A stretch of 64,000 bases of DNA, from assembly GCA_905221605.1 (NCBI GenBank), contig CAJNDS010002324.1, forward strand, positions 374,501-438,500. Direction: 5' to 3'. The stretch comes from Symbiodinium natans. Its lineage: Eukaryota; Sar; Dinophyceae; Suessiales; Symbiodiniaceae. Of this stretch, positions 1-11,542 are shown piece after piece (position 1 is the first letter of the stretch; each line of letters starts with the position of its first letter). Position numbers and translations under genes: made by a program. The notes below the pieces were generated by a model. That model had not been told where the DNA came from. It ran no database searches and saw nothing but the letters and a program-made list of their open reading frames with translations.

Positions 1-38
1 TAGACCACGCTGAAGCGCTGACCGTCGAAGTCGTGGAC
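1..38 (-). CDS. Gene A exon: 2OG-binding Arg strand (cut by window edge)
   Basis: Reads VHDFDGQRFSVV with GCAG acceptor; the same as 30,464-30,528. The exon continues left of position 1. Confidence 0.8.
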
Positions 39-127
39 CTGCTGGTGAATACCAAGTAGGGTGCGGAGTTGAGGGTTTAGGGTTTAGGGTTTAGGGCTTA
101 GGGTGCGGAGTTTAGGGTCTTCTCAGC

Positions 128-178
128 CTCGTGCGCGGTGTTGCCGTTGAAGAGCACGAGGTTCTTCTTGATGTCGAC
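128..178 (-). CDS. Gene A exon: distal iron-ligand His
   Basis: VDIKKNLVLFNGNTAHE, CGCAG acceptor, GAG|GCTGAG donor. Peptide identical to gene B (31,030-31,080). The intron to the next exon is only about 90 bp and consists largely of TTTAGGG variants. Confidence 0.88.
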
Positions 179-1945
179 CTGCGTTGCACGGCCATGCCAA
201 CCCTCAACAAGAATTCCAATATGGTTTGTAGGGTTTATAGGGTTTTTCGGGTTCTTGTGTAGCGCTTATAGGGTTCATAGGCTTATTCGGGCTACTGGGG
301 TTCTGCAGGCCCTTTAGGGTCTGTAGGTCATTTAGCAAAATTTGGATTTTGGGCTTGTGCAGTTTAGGGCTAGGTTCTGTCGCTTGCTTGTAAACCCTCC
401 CGCGCAAGCCCTTAATACCCAAACCCTATACCCTAACCAGTTGTCTCGCACCCCACAAGAAGCCCCTCACCACCTAAAAACCCTTAAGCCAAGCTTACAG
501 AGCCCAAACCAGGCATTATGGCCTAGCGTTTCGAGGTGTAAGCCCTGAACTTCTTGAAAACCAAAACCTCTACTACATGCCCTACATCCCCTAAAGCCCC
601 GTAACAGCAAACCCTACTAAAAACACCTCACCAACCTTTGAAAAAAAAAAACCACCTTAAAAGCCCTACGCATCTAGAACCTCCTAGAAACCCTAAAACC
701 CTCCGAAGCCCCGCTTCACCCCCTCCCCCCTCCCAACCTCACCGATGAAAGCCCTCAAATTCAGTTCAACCATCTACTTAAGCAAAGTCTCTAGCTTTCA
801 TGAAACCTCAACCCTGAGCCCGAACCCTAAGCCTAAACCCTAAACCCTAAACCCTAAACCCCAAACCCTAAACCCCAAACCCTAACCCTAAACCCCAAAC
901 CCTTCCTAGCCCTTTGGTTCTGAGATCCAGTCGACCTCGGTCCAGCAGCCCTCAAAACTACCCAAGAAAATCCCAACTCCGCGTGCGGTTCGGGTAGAGT
1001 TTAGGTTTTAGGGCTTGGGGTTTAGGGTTTAGGGTTTAGGGCTTGGGGTTTAGGGTTTAGCGTGTGGGGTTGCACTGGTTACTTCATCTCGTAGCTATAT
1101 AGGGATTCTAGAAAGGGAATCTGAGAATGCTGACAACTATTTAGGCTCAATATGACCACCCTTTTCCCGTTTCGCCAAGAAGCCGTCTTCTTCTGGCCCT
1201 CAGGCCTGGGCCGGAAAAATCATACATCTCCAGCCAGGGTCTCTTTCTTCAGAACAAGCAACACACAACCCCTAAACTACGATTTGCGTAAGAACCCCCC
1301 CCCCCCCGCCCCCAAACAAAATGAACTAGAAGACGATTGGCCCGAAAGCATCGATTTGCGGTGCGTTGAGTCTATGCACTTGACTCTGTGCGCTCGAACT
1401 GTATGCACTTGGACAAGTGTATGCACTTAAGTGTATGCACTTATTATATGGCTGCATACTCACTTGTATACTGCACTTGTATACTGGACGTGTATGCACT
1501 CGAACTGCATGGCACTCAAGTGTGTTGAGTTGAATGCCATGCACTTGTGGTCAACTCTATACACTTCATTGGCATTCAATAGATCTGAAGTAAACGGACT
1601 TGAACTGTATGAACTTCACTTGCATGCACCCGACTCGGCTGCGCACGTCCTGTCAACGCGATGCTATGAAAGAAAAGACAAAAACATCTAACGCGAGAGC
1701 CGTCAGCCATGAGCATCATCGGCAGTCGCTCTGAAGTCCAAGCTCACACTCCAGAGCGCCTTTCAAAGAAAAAAGGACAGAAGAGCGAGGTTGGCAAGAA
1801 GACCTTGGAGCTTCAAAGAGCAGACAGAGAAGCACAGTGAAATCTGACCGAAGTGAGTTTCGCACGCCGGGAATTAAATAACCATGAAATTTGCGATGTT
1901 TTCGCACGCCCGGCATTGGAGCACCATGTGATTTTGCGAAATCAT

Positions 1946-2775
1946 TAACCATGGTATTTGCGCTGGTTTTGGAACCAGCGAATTCGGGGACCATGGTATT
2001 TGCCATGGTTTGGAACCAACGAATTCGGGGACCATGGTATTTGCGATGCTTTTGGAGCAGCGAATTCGGGGACCATGGCATTTGCGATGCTTTTGGAAGC
2101 AGCGAATTCGGGGACCATGGTATTTGCGATGCTTTTGGAACCAGCGAATTCGGGGACCATGGTATTTGCGATGGTTTTGGAAACAGCGAATTCGGGGACC
2201 ATGGTATTTGCGATTCTTTTGGAAACAGCGAATTCGGGGACCATGGTATTTGCGATGCTTTTGGAACCAGCGAATTCGGGGACCATGGTATTTGCGATAG
2301 TTTTGGAACCAGCCACGGAAGCTCCTTGCGATGGTTTTGGAAACAGCGAATTCGGGGACCATGGTATTTGCGATGCTTTTGGAAGCAGCGAATTCGGGGA
2401 CCATGGTATTTGCCATGCGTTTGGAACCAGCGAATTCGGGGACCATGGTATTTGCGATGGTTTTGGAACCAGCCACGGAAGCTCCTTGCGATGGTTTTGG
2501 AAACAGCGAATTCGGGGACCATGGTATTTGCGATGCGTTTGGAACCAGCGAATTCGGGGACCATGGTATTTGCGATGCTTTTGGAAACAGCGAACTCGGG
2601 GACCATGGTATTTGCGATGCTTTTGGAACCAGCGAATTCGGGGATCATGGTATTTGCGTTGGTTTTGGAACCAGCCACGGAAGCTCCTTGCGATGGTTTT
2701 GGAAACGGCGAACTCGGGGACCATGGTTTTTTGCGATGCTTTTGGAAGCAGCAAATTCGGGGACCATGGTTTTAA
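1946..2775. repeat. 42-bp tandem satellite
   Basis: About 17-19 units of 42 bp, each with GCGAATTCGGGGACCATGG and TTTGCGATGCTTTTGGAA. The unit length is a multiple of three and contains few stops, so long ORFs appear in all frames; they are not genes. A variant segment, GCCACGGAAGCTCC, recurs every few units. Confidence 0.92.
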
Positions 2776-2845
2776 TTTAGAAATCTAGGACTGGGTACGA
2801 AGGTCTACTAGATTCTACGTAAATCTCGTAATTTCTATTAACTTC

Positions 2846-3084
2846 TACTTCACTCTATGCAATTCACTCTATGCACTTCACTCTATGCACTTCACTCTAT
2901 GCAATTCACACTATGCAATTCACTCTATGCAATTCACTCTATGCACTTCACTCTATGCACTTCACTCTAAGCACTTGACTCTATGCACTTGACTCTATGC
3001 ACTTCACTCTATGCACTTGACTCTATGCAATTCACTCTATGCACTTGACTCTATGCACTTCACTCTATGCACTTCACTCTATGT
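2846..3084. repeat. 14-bp tandem satellite
   Basis: About 16 units of ACTCTATGCACTTC / ACTCTATGCAATTC. The related but disordered stretch at about 1370-1630 carries the same TATGCACTT word. Confidence 0.9.
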
Positions 3085-3273
3085 TGTTGGGTCAGAGGGC
3101 TCCGCACGGAAGAACCCTTCGCGATGCTTTCGGGAATAAGCCATATATATATATACATATATAGATACTTCCTTATAAGGGCAGTATAGGGATTTTTGGA
3201 GGTGCTCTTAAGCACATAGTAGTAAACCCTAAGTCCTAAACCTTAAACCCCAATGTCCACCAAGCTACAGCTC

Positions 3274-3309
3274 GTGAAGCTTCTGCGACTTGTCGTCCTC
3301 GGGCCAGAC
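3274..3309 (-). CDS. Gene A exon: WPEDD loop
   Basis: VWPEDDKSQKLH, same as gene B. Reading past the probable GA donor meets TAG after GAGCTG, which supports ending the exon at His. Confidence 0.82.
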
Positions 3310-4209
3310 CTTGCTGTGTTAGGAGTCCAAACCTGTAGGGTCCCCAACTCCATAGTTGGGTTTAGGGTTTAGGGTTTAGGCTTTAGAGGGTTTAGGAGGT
3401 TTAGGAGGTTTATGGCCTTAACACGTAAGCCTGAAGTTAGTTTCCACGATGTGATCTCATGCCGATGCTGACCCAGCGAGGCTTGCTGGAGGCTGTGCTT
3501 GCAGGCCACACGTTCTCATTTGATTGGCCCTGCCCATATCCATAGTAAACAGCGTTCACTCCTGCAGTTCGTTTTTCCAGCTTGCTCGTGGATGGTGCGA
3601 AGTTGTAGATCCTGGATACTCGTTGCTGCCATTGTCAGGCAGTAATAAAGGGGTCGGAATTAATACGAATCGTATTCCCATGTGGTCCTTATATAAAAAT
3701 CGTACTGTAATCACCCCCGAAACTCTTTTCTAAGTCTTAACGCCCCTACAGTAGCCCTAAACCCTAAACCCTAAACCCCTATAGCATGGTGGGCACGTTC
3801 CTTGGTGAAATTCGTGGTTCGGATGGCGGGTTGCAAGTGTTCTTCGACAGCATTCCCGGGAGTTTGCAACAGTAAACAAAAGGCCTTGGAGAAGCATCAA
3901 GCCGTCTGGCCTACTCTTCTGTGGCCACGCATGAGCTGTGAGTTGAATGATGCAAAGGTTGCACAGCAAGTTTCCAGGCATGTTAAGGTTAAGGGCCTTG
4001 GCCGGGCTTATGAAAAAGTTTGAAGGGGTTTAGATGGGTTCATGTCTTTGGCTACGGACTTGCATCTGACTTGCTTCGCAAAGTCAAAAGAGGCAGCCAT
4101 GGACCTTCTTCTTGCCCGAAGTGGCATGACGAAATCAAACTGTAGGCTTTCGTGTTTAGGACTTAGGCTGGGAAACCCACACGAAACACAAGTAGTGCCG
4201 CCAAAGCAC

Positions 4210-4242
4210 GCTGAGCTCGCCGCCGGTGAAGTTGCCGAAGGC
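4210..4242 (-). CDS. Gene A exon: FTGGEL strand
   Basis: AFGNFTGGELS, GT donor; identical peptide to gene B. Confidence 0.88.
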
Positions 4243-4277
4243 CTCTCACCAGGGAGAGATCGGCTTGATGATCCCCC

Positions 4278-4395
4278 GCGCCCTAAACCCTAAACCCTAA
4301 ACCCTAAACCCTAAACCCTAAACCCTAAACCCTAAACCCTAAACCCTAAACCCTAAACCCTAAACCCTAAACCCTAAACCCTAAACCCTAAACCC
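4278..4395. repeat. (CCCTAAA)n array
   Basis: About 16 near-perfect heptamers of telomere type, in the intron upstream of the FTGGEL exon of gene A. Confidence 0.95.
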
Positions 4396-4627
4396 TGCGG
4401 TGTTCCTGGGAGTTCTGGGATTTACAGGCTAGCACTGGTCGACGGAGCTTTTGGGGGTTGTAGAGGGTTTAGGGCTTAGGGTCTAGGGTTTAGGGTCTAG
4501 GGTTTAGGGTTTAGGGTTTAGGGTTTAGGACTTGGGCAGCTAAAAGCCGACATCCTGCGCCCCCAAACACGTGGCACGGAACTTGCTCGTTGACCAGCTG
4601 GGCAAGTTTTTTGGGAACGTAGGGAGG

Positions 4628-4685
4628 GGTTTAGGGTTTAGGGTTTAGGGTTTAGGGTTTAGGGTTTAGGGTTTAGGGTTTAGGG
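4628..4685. repeat. (TTTAGGG)n array
   Basis: About 8 heptamers in the orientation opposite to the array at 4278-4395, 230 bp away in the same intron. Confidence 0.95.
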
Positions 4686-5489
4686 CTTGCTGTGATAGGG
4701 CGTAGATGCTGTGAAGGTTTGGATGCAGCAGCGGCTCCAATGCCTCGTCAGGTGCGAAGAGCAGTTCTGGCCCGATTGTGGAGGGCCATCTAATACTTGT
4801 CTCCCACCCCACGCCGTCCGAGGCGGCAAAACCACCCAAACCTATTCCTTTTAGGGTTTAGGCCTAAACTCATGACAATCGCTTACTTTCAAAAAAAAAC
4901 CTTTCCGTCACCGATGGCCACTTTCAGCCAAGGGAAAGGTTTGAGGCTAGGTCCTCAGCTGCATAGAAAAGGAGAGGTTTTAGAGGGCTTGCAGGGAGCA
5001 GGGGCCGGGCCATGGCGGGTCAGCGGGGGAGTCAAGGCGAGGTCAAGGAAGGACCCCTGGGCCCTGGACATGCTGCGGCGAGGGGGTCCGGGTCCTCCCC
5101 CCCCGGAAAATGCCAGCCACCTTCTGGCACAAGCAAGGGGGGGTTTCGGGTAATTTACTAGGGACCAGTACTGGTCCCGAGGAGAACGTGTTCCGGTACC
5201 GGGCCCATCGTGGGTGCTACCGACCTCCGGGCTGCAGGAGGCGGGCAAGCGACCTGGGTCATAGAGGTCGAAGGGCTTAAGCGCCGCGCCCCTTCTGTAG
5301 GGGGGCGGCCTAGGCCCTGAGTTTAGGGTTAAGAGTTTAGGGTTTAGGGCTTCGGGCTTCCGAAAATGGGGGTACCCTTCATAAACCCCAAAATACCATA
5401 GTCCTGTTCAAAGGAACCCCTCCAACAAGGGTACCCCTATTTCCGGAAGGCCCCAATAACGGTTAACCCGTAATTCAAAGCCCGAGCGC

Positions 5490-5548
5490 CTGGATGAAGG
5501 AAGGTCCGAAGTTGTTCCCATCTCGATGGCGCCGGGCGGCATAGTTGC
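5490..5548 (-). CDS. Gene A exon: HxD iron-binding motif
   Basis: NYAARRHRDGNNFGPSFIQ, identical to gene B with silent changes only; CAG|GCGCTC donor. Confidence 0.9.
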
Positions 5549-5569
5549 CTCGGCTATATAGGATCATTT

Positions 5570-5662
5570 CTCTAAATTAGTGTCCCTTTTGTGGGGTCCT
5601 TCTTATAAGGCCCCCTCTTATTTGGGGTACCCGAAAAGGGACCTTAATTTAGAGAACTGAGT
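5570..5662. mobile_element. Palindromic MITE-like element
   Basis: Inverted arms TCTCTAAATTA-GTGTCCCTTTT and AAAAGGGACC-TTAATTTAGAGA surround a short AT/GC-mixed centre. It lies next to the HxD exon of gene A; gene B lacks it at that place. Confidence 0.6.
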
Positions 5663-6356
5663 ATAGAGGGTCGAAAGAGGTTACTCGTCCAGTCTTCTAG
5701 GGGAACAAAAGATTAACCATGAATAACCTCTGGATGACCTCTGGATGATACTGGTTCCTTACTCGACTACTAAGAACCTACGCCCCCAACAGAGGGCTGT
5801 CCGGCGGCGGTAGCTGGGCAGGGAACTCCATTTTATGGGTGTAGAAGCCCAGGCGTTTGGGGCTGGCATCTCAACCAAACCCAACCCAAAATAAGAGGCA
5901 AATGGCTCTGAGATGCGTCTGAAATGCCAAAATGCAATATTCGGGATATTGTTTGGGATTGGAGGGTAGTGAAGGTGAGGGTGGTACAGGATTTTTTAAG
6001 GTTCTGGTGGATTTGGATTTAGGGTTGAGGGTTTAGGGTTTCCGTCGTCTGGTTTAGCGTTGAGGGCTTTTCATGATCGCCCACACCAGGGGTTTGGGAT
6101 TCTCATCTCGAGAACAAATTCCCACTGGTGGACTCGTCTGCTGCCGCACAGCATGCCCGCACGACGAAGGCTTCTGTGATTCAACACACACAAAGCCCCT
6201 ACAGACCCAACCATTGACGATAGTCATCGAGACCTGCATATTCGGCTGACTGTAAGCAACGCAGTGTAATCGCATGTAGTGCAAAGACAGGTCATTTGAG
6301 GCTGTATATCCAAAGCACCCGAAATCCTAAACCCTGAGCCCTCAAAGGCGAGCAGC

Positions 6357-6376
6357 AGTTGAGGTTGATGGAAGTC
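6357..6376 (-). CDS. Gene A micro-exon TSINLN
   Basis: Same peptide as 35,089-35,108; GC donor T|GCTGCT in phase 1 makes Cys with the next exon. Confidence 0.65.
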
Positions 6377-6998
6377 CTGAGGCCAGTGTAAGCCCGAAGC
6401 CCTAAACCATGAACCGTGAGGACTTCGGGGTTCAGGGAGCTTAGGGCTTTGAAGGGGTTTGGGGAAGATGTTTAGGGGTGCTTCGGCAAGCGCAGGTTCA
6501 GGAACAGGAAAGGCTGGTTAGGGATTCGGGTGAAGGACGAGGATTTGTCCTGGAGGCCCTTTGTTGCTCCAATGGGTATTATCACGCAGGTCGACTGTTC
6601 AGAGACCTTTGCTCGGATATGTGGCTTGAAATTTACGCGTAACCGGCAGGCCCCAGAAAGGCTGGTATGGCATCCCAATACCTTGTGTGCCGCAAGCCCT
6701 AAGCCGGAAGATTACAAGGGAGCCATGAAACGGCAACTTGCACCGTCACGCCTCACCTGACAAAAGTAGGGTTGATTGAGGGCTTTCACAACATCCTTGG
6801 GCGGGGTTCTCCTCTACCTCACCCACTAGCAGCACAGTCTAGTATGGCCCTTACAGCCTTACAGCCCTCTGAACAATATTCCTGAATATGATCCTCTTAA
6901 ACCCCAAAAGGAAAAATATAAATGTCAAGAGACTACCGAGTACTGAATTGGAGGCTCTGCTTTCTAGATCCTCCCACTCAGGGCCATAAATCGGCCAC

Positions 6999-7060
6999 CA
7001 GGGCGCCACTTGAAGGACTTCGCCTCGTTGGGCAGGCGCTGCAGCAAGAACTTGTTCAGC
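6999..7060 (-). CDS. Gene A exon LNKF..KWRP
   Basis: LNKFLLQRLPNEAKSFKWRP, identical to gene B; GCAG-type acceptor. Confidence 0.83.
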
Positions 7061-7356
7061 CTGCGGGTCTGGCGGTTTAGAGGCTCACAGTGGTTTGGAA
7101 TAGAAGCCCTAACCCTCAACACTAAACCCTAAACCCTAACCCCTACACCTCAAACCGATGGAGGCCCGAAGGGCCTCAATCACCTCTGCTCCCCCGCCTC
7201 ACACCTCCTCCTCAGTCCTCATGCTACGACTTAGGGTTCGAAGGCACTTGGGGTCTTCAGGCAAAGGGTTTCAAGGATGTTTAGGGGTCAGGGTCCGAGG
7301 GTTTCGGGTTGAGGGTGAACAGCCCACGGAAGCCAAGTCGCAACTCGGCAACGTGC

Positions 7357-7382
7357 GGGTAGCGCTTGGTGGGCTGGGTGAC
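7357..7382 (-). CDS. Gene A exon VTQPTKRYP
   Basis: Counterpart of 37,229-37,254 with Lys-to-Gln and Leu-to-Lys changes. Confidence 0.66.
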
Positions 7383-8034
7383 CTCGGCGAGATGCGTCCA
7401 AAACCTATACTTACTACAGGCCTAGAGCCATGGCACCCCTCGTTCCTGAAGCCTTAAGCCCTAAACAAAAAGACTTACTTCTCAACTTTCCCTGCGGGGC
7501 TTTCAACCCAAGGAGGGAAGGCTTAACAAGCAAGCTTGCGAGCCTCCATAAATCCTTTTTGAGAACCCACGACGAGGCGCGAACATGTCGTAACTCTACC
7601 CACAAAACGCAAATAGGGCCTAGGGTTTAGGGTTTAGGGTTTGTTCGGACGGGGGGCGATGGGGGTTTAGGGTGGCGGGAGGCGTTATGGTGTTTAAGGG
7701 GAAATTCTCGGCTACAAAGACCCGAAACAGCATCTTAAAGCTCGTCATTCAGATTGGGATTTCCCTGAACACTAGACGCTAAACCCCGTTGAACAGATTG
7801 CTGAATAGGCTCCTTATGAAGAGTGGAAAGTGAACGCCTATCCCAAAACACAGCCCAGTGGAAATGTAGCCTAAACCACAAAAAAAACACCCCGAAACTG
7901 TAGAGCACAAAGCGCAAACAACTCAAAAGCCCTAAGCCCTGAATTGCCTCAACGAAGCCTCAGTAAGCCCTAAATCAGCCCAAACTCGAATACACTAAGC
8001 TTCAAAAGCACGAAATTTCTGAAGGCCAAAGTGC

Positions 8035-8071
8035 ATGGATGTCGCCGAGACGATCGCGCAGCAGGCCCAGG
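8035..8071 (-). CDS. Gene A exon (frame TWACC)
   Basis: Counterpart of 38,245-38,281; TWACCAIVSATSM by phase, LGLLRDRLGDIH in the other open frame. CAT|GCACTT donor. Confidence 0.53.
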
Positions 8072-8164
8072 CTGGGTTGGGGGTTTAGGGTTTAGGGTTT
8101 AGGGTTCAGGGTTCAGGGTTCAGGGTTTAGGGTTTCGGGCTTGAGGTTCAGGGTTGGGGTTCTA

Positions 8165-8262
8165 AGGAATGAAAAGGGCACCCTTTTTGGTTTTAAGGGG
8201 ATTATAAGCGAACCCCAACCCTAAAAAAGGAAACAAGGGCCTACTCCGGGTCCTAGAAGGTT
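8165..8262. mobile_element. MITE-like element, family 3
   Basis: AAAGGGCACCCTTTTTGG..ATTATAAGCGAACCCCAACC..AAAAAAGGAAACAAGGGCC, the pattern repeated at 40,775, 45,999, 50,185 and 60,122. Confidence 0.6.
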
Positions 8263-8399
8263 GCGGCTTGGCGTTGAGGGTTTGGGGTTTAGGGAGATTG
8301 GCACCTGTTATGCAGAATGTCCCCAAGGCAAGAATCAACCTCCCACGCCCCAGGCCCTAATAAACGTTTGGGGTGTTTAGGGCTTTAGGTTTTAGGGTT

Positions 8400-8500
8400 G
8401 GGATGTTCACCTTTATACTAGCAGCCCTTAGTAGGGATTATAGTACCCCCTATTATAATCCCTGTTAAGGACTGTTAGTATACAGGCGGGGAACGTCCCA
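8400..8500. mobile_element. MITE-like element, family 1
   Basis: GGGATGTTC..CTTTATACTA arm with its inverted partner TAGTATACAGG..GAACGTCCC; inner arms TAGGGATTATAG / CTATTATAATCCC. About 100 bp with no coding capacity. Same family at 15,892, 20,823, 21,356 and 61,029. Confidence 0.75.
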
Positions 8501-8923
8501 ATTTTAGGGTTGTGGGCAGGTTCGCCTAAAGGGTTCACACCCCGGCCACAGCTGGTAGGAAGCCAGAAAGGTGGGGATCCCGTCGTACCTTTGATAGGAT
8601 TAGGGTGACGCTTGGGCCCTGTTTAAGAGAGCCAGAAGAGGGTTCAGAAGGGTTCCCTTTTAAGGGTCCCCCGTATCTTACCTAGGACCCCTAAACCTAG
8701 ATCTTAAACCCTGAACCCTAAACCTGAAACCCTAAAACCCTAAACTAAAAGGGTCCCCCTTATCCTATTTAGGAGTTGAGAGCCTTCGCCGGAACACAAT
8801 AATGCAATGCAAGGGCTCAGGGTATGGGGTCTATGGTTTTGCACAGCCCTAAGAGCCCCAAGTCCTTTAAGGTTTATGGGGTTTGGGGTTTTGGGTTAGG
8901 GTAAGATGAGTTGAAAGTTCAGC

Positions 8924-8962
8924 TATCGCCCAAGCAATCATTCAAATGGGCCAGCTCCCACG
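8924..8962 (-). CDS. Gene A exon WELAHLNDCLGD
   Basis: Counterpart of 39,255-39,293. The donor is GC here and GT there. Confidence 0.66.
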
Positions 8963-9023
8963 CTACTCGCCCTTTCTCCGAACCCTGGACCTTTAAACCC
9001 TCCACGCTAAACTTCCTGACAGC

Positions 9024-9073
9024 CAAGCTGCGTATCTGACTTCACCCAGTCCTGCCCTTGCGGCATCACATTC
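9024..9073 (-). CDS. Gene A exon NVMPQGQDWVKSDTQL
   Basis: Same as gene B except Gln for Arg. Followed (in coordinate) by a 3.6-kb intron filled with satellites, against 0.5 kb in gene B. Confidence 0.84.
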
Positions 9074-9122
9074 CTCGGCGCCACCGAAACCCGAAACCCT
9101 GACTGCTGGGGCTTGTGCCAAA

Positions 9123-9226
9123 GGGTCCATGTACCTATACAGTATAGACTTGGGCCTTCAAGAGGTTCCCGTATAATATAGTAGCTTTAGGGCCCAAGTA
9201 TATACTATATCGGTACATGGACCCTT
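9123..9226. mobile_element. Palindromic element GGGTCCATGTACC
   Basis: Arms AGGGTCCATGTACC-TATA and TATCGGTACATGGACCCT with inner inverted TATAGTATA-type sequence. One copy in the window. Confidence 0.65.
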
Positions 9227-9342
9227 AGGGTGTGGCTGGGGCTTGTGCTTCTAAGTCTGAAAGCGTCCCAAGCCGAGGGTTTAGCGGTAAACCCTTCACT
9301 CATGAACACCATATAGCTGCAAAAGTTTGGCGCAATGGAACC

Positions 9343-9810
9343 CGCGCGGACACGCGGACGCGCGGACACGCGGACGCGCGGACACGCGGACGCGCGGACA
9401 CGCGGACGCGCGGACACGCGGACGAACGGACCCGCGGACCCTGCGACACGCGGAAACGCGCTCCCGCGGACACGCGGACGCGCGGACGGACGGACGCACA
9501 CGCGAACGCGCGGACGCGCGGACTCGCGCACGCACGGACACCGGACCCGCGGACAGCGACGCGCGGACGCGCGGACGGTGGCGAACACGCGCTCGGACGC
9601 GAACGGACGCGCGGACGCGCGGACGGGCGAATGCGCGGACACGTGGACGCGCGGACCCGCGGACGCGCGGACACGCGGACGCGCGGACGCGCGGATGCGC
9701 GGACTCACGGACGCGCGGACACGCGGAGGCGCGGAGGCGCAGACACGCGGACGCGCGGACATGCGGACGCGCGGACGTGCACGCGGACTCGCGGATATGC
9801 AGACGTGCGG
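9343..9810. repeat. 8-bp GC-rich minisatellite (array 1)
   Basis: About 55 units of RCGCGGAC with point variants. Gives Arg/Thr/Asp/Ala- and Arg/Val/Ser/Ala-rich ORFs in several frames; not protein coding. Confidence 0.93.
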
Positions 9811-10119
9811 GCACGATGAACCACTGACGTTCACACGGACGCGCAAAACCAAAAGCGCTCAGACCCGCGAACATATAGGCGGATGTATGCAAGCCTTTCG
9901 CTGGAAAACATATACCTCATCTAAGACTTTCGGTTTCGGAATGTGAAATCTTCTTGCGCGGCACTTGCAGCATATATGTCGGAAAAGTTCCCACAGGGTG
10001 GAGCAATTTTGTTTCGTAGCTGGCTTACAGAAAACTTTAAATGAGGCTTAGGGGCCTAGAAAACTGGGGCCAGTTTCGAGGCTGGGGGAGGGGGCCCAAC
10101 CCTTCTTTTGTTTGGGCTT

Positions 10120-11090
10120 GGGTTTAAGGTTAGCCCTTAACCCCCTCTCGGGGTCCAGCTGGGGGGGTTCGGGTTGACATGGGGGGTTGGGTTTGAGGGT
10201 TTGGGGCTGTCTTAAGCAAACCCAACACCCCCTTCTCGGTCCAGGTGTCGGGGTTGGGTTTAGGGGGTCCTGATGGGGGTGGTTGGGTTAATTTAGGGGG
10301 CTGTATTTCAAGCAAACCCAAACCGTGCTAACCCCCCCTTCTCGGGGTCCAGATCGGGGGGTTGGGTTTAGGTTCGGTTTCAAGCAAACCTTGCGATAGG
10401 GGGGCTTGGGCTGTATTTCAAGCAAACCCGTGAGTTTTTCACATGTCGTCACGGTATGCAAACTCGGTGCTTAAAAGCTGCTCCCTAAACCCTAAACCCT
10501 AAACCCTAAACCCTAAACCCTAAACCCTAAACCCTAAACCCTAAACCCTAAACCGAGTAGTTGCGGCATGGCTGCGTTCGTGCCAATAATCGGTGAGACT
10601 TGGGGGTTTAGGAAAAGAAGGGGCCCGAACTTTGACCCCCAAAGTGTAGGATTCATGAATCTTGGTAGCCCAGTAACCATCTTCTAATCAGGGCACATTT
10701 TTTGGGTCCTTCTCGCAGTCCAGATGAGCGGGGCTTTGGGTTTGGGGGTTTGGGGCTGTATTGCCATGGGTGGGCCCAACCCCCTTCCCGGGGTGCAGAT
10801 GGGGGGTTGAGCTCGGGGTTACCGATAGAAGGGGTTGGGTTTCGGCGTTTTGGGCTGTATTTCGAGCAAAGGTCTAGGATGGGGGAGGTTGAGTTTAAGG
10901 GTTTGAGCCTTTTCAAGTATCCAGATCGGGGGGTTTGGGTGTAAGGGTTTGGGGCTGTATTTCAAGCAAACCCCGGTCAAGATGGGGGGGGTTGGGTTTG
11001 GCGGGGTTTGGGGCTGTTACAAGCAAACCCAACCCCCCGTGTCGGGGTCGAGATGGGGGGGTTGGGTTTAAAGGTTTGGGGCTGTTTCGC
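10120..11090. repeat. Repeats of about 80-95 bp: CTGTATTTCAAGCAAACCC
   Basis: GGGGTCCAGATGGGGGGTTGG..GGGCTGTATTTCAAGCAAACCC recurs in two blocks (10,120-10,430 and 10,700-11,090), split by a CCCTAAA array. Units vary in length. Confidence 0.75.
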
Positions 11091-11320
11091 TGAAACATTG
11101 TTTCGGATTCAGGGGTGTGGGGCGTGTGCTGCTCGTACCTTTCATGAAATTACGTGTGGGTTTCCGAATAACTCCTGTGACCTTTCGCTGCTCTGCAATT
11201 CGGCGGCAGGATCTGTAGTCTCGTGTTGGGGCTTCGGGGTTTCCACTGGTCCTTTCAAAAAAAGGTCGGACTTGCACTGCACTCTGTGTGGGTGGGCACA
11301 AGCGCGCTGACGCGGCGCAG

Positions 11321-11542
11321 AGACACGTGGACGCGCGGACGGACACGCGGACACGTGGACCCGCGGACACACATGGACGCGCGCACGCGCGCATGTGCGG
11401 ACGCGCGGACACGCGGACACGCGGACGCGCGGACCCGCGGACCCGCGGACGCGCGGACCCGCGGACGCGCGGACGCGCGGACCCGCAGACCCGCGGACGC
11501 ACGGACCCGCAGACCCGCGGACGCGCGGACGCGCGGACGCAG
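11321..11542. repeat. 8-bp GC-rich minisatellite (array 2)
   Basis: The same RCGCGGAC unit, about 27 copies, 1.5 kb from array 1 in the same intron. Confidence 0.93.

Larger units (their letters stand above)
179..3273. other. Gene A intron with two satellites
   Basis: Holds diverged CCCTAAA/TTTAGGG stretches (205-330, 830-900, 1003-1065), a loose TATGCACTTG-type repeat (about 1370-1630), the 42-bp and 14-bp satellites and an AT run (3145-3165). No coding island seen. Confidence 0.6.

Noticed and set aside
1716-2775. Overlapping ORFs of 96-320 codons on both strands
   Set aside because: They are all produced by the 42-bp satellite, whose unit is a multiple of three and stop-poor. Frames on both strands are equally open.
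2846-3084. CRISPR array
   Set aside because: Units are contiguous with no unique spacers of constant length; the context is eukaryotic with introns.
4278-4685. Window as a chromosome end (telomere)
   Set aside because: Telomere-type arrays occur in both orientations throughout the window and between coding exons, so they are interstitial.
7742-7764. Exon GNPNLNDE (counterpart near 37,863-37,884)
   Set aside because: Similar in both copies, but gene B has no AG acceptor and the phase does not fit; left out of the exon list.
9205-9946. Arg/Ala/Val/Ser- and Thr/Arg/Asp-rich ORFs of 124-215 codons
   Set aside because: Created by the 8-bp RCGCGGAC minisatellite; several frames on both strands are open at once.
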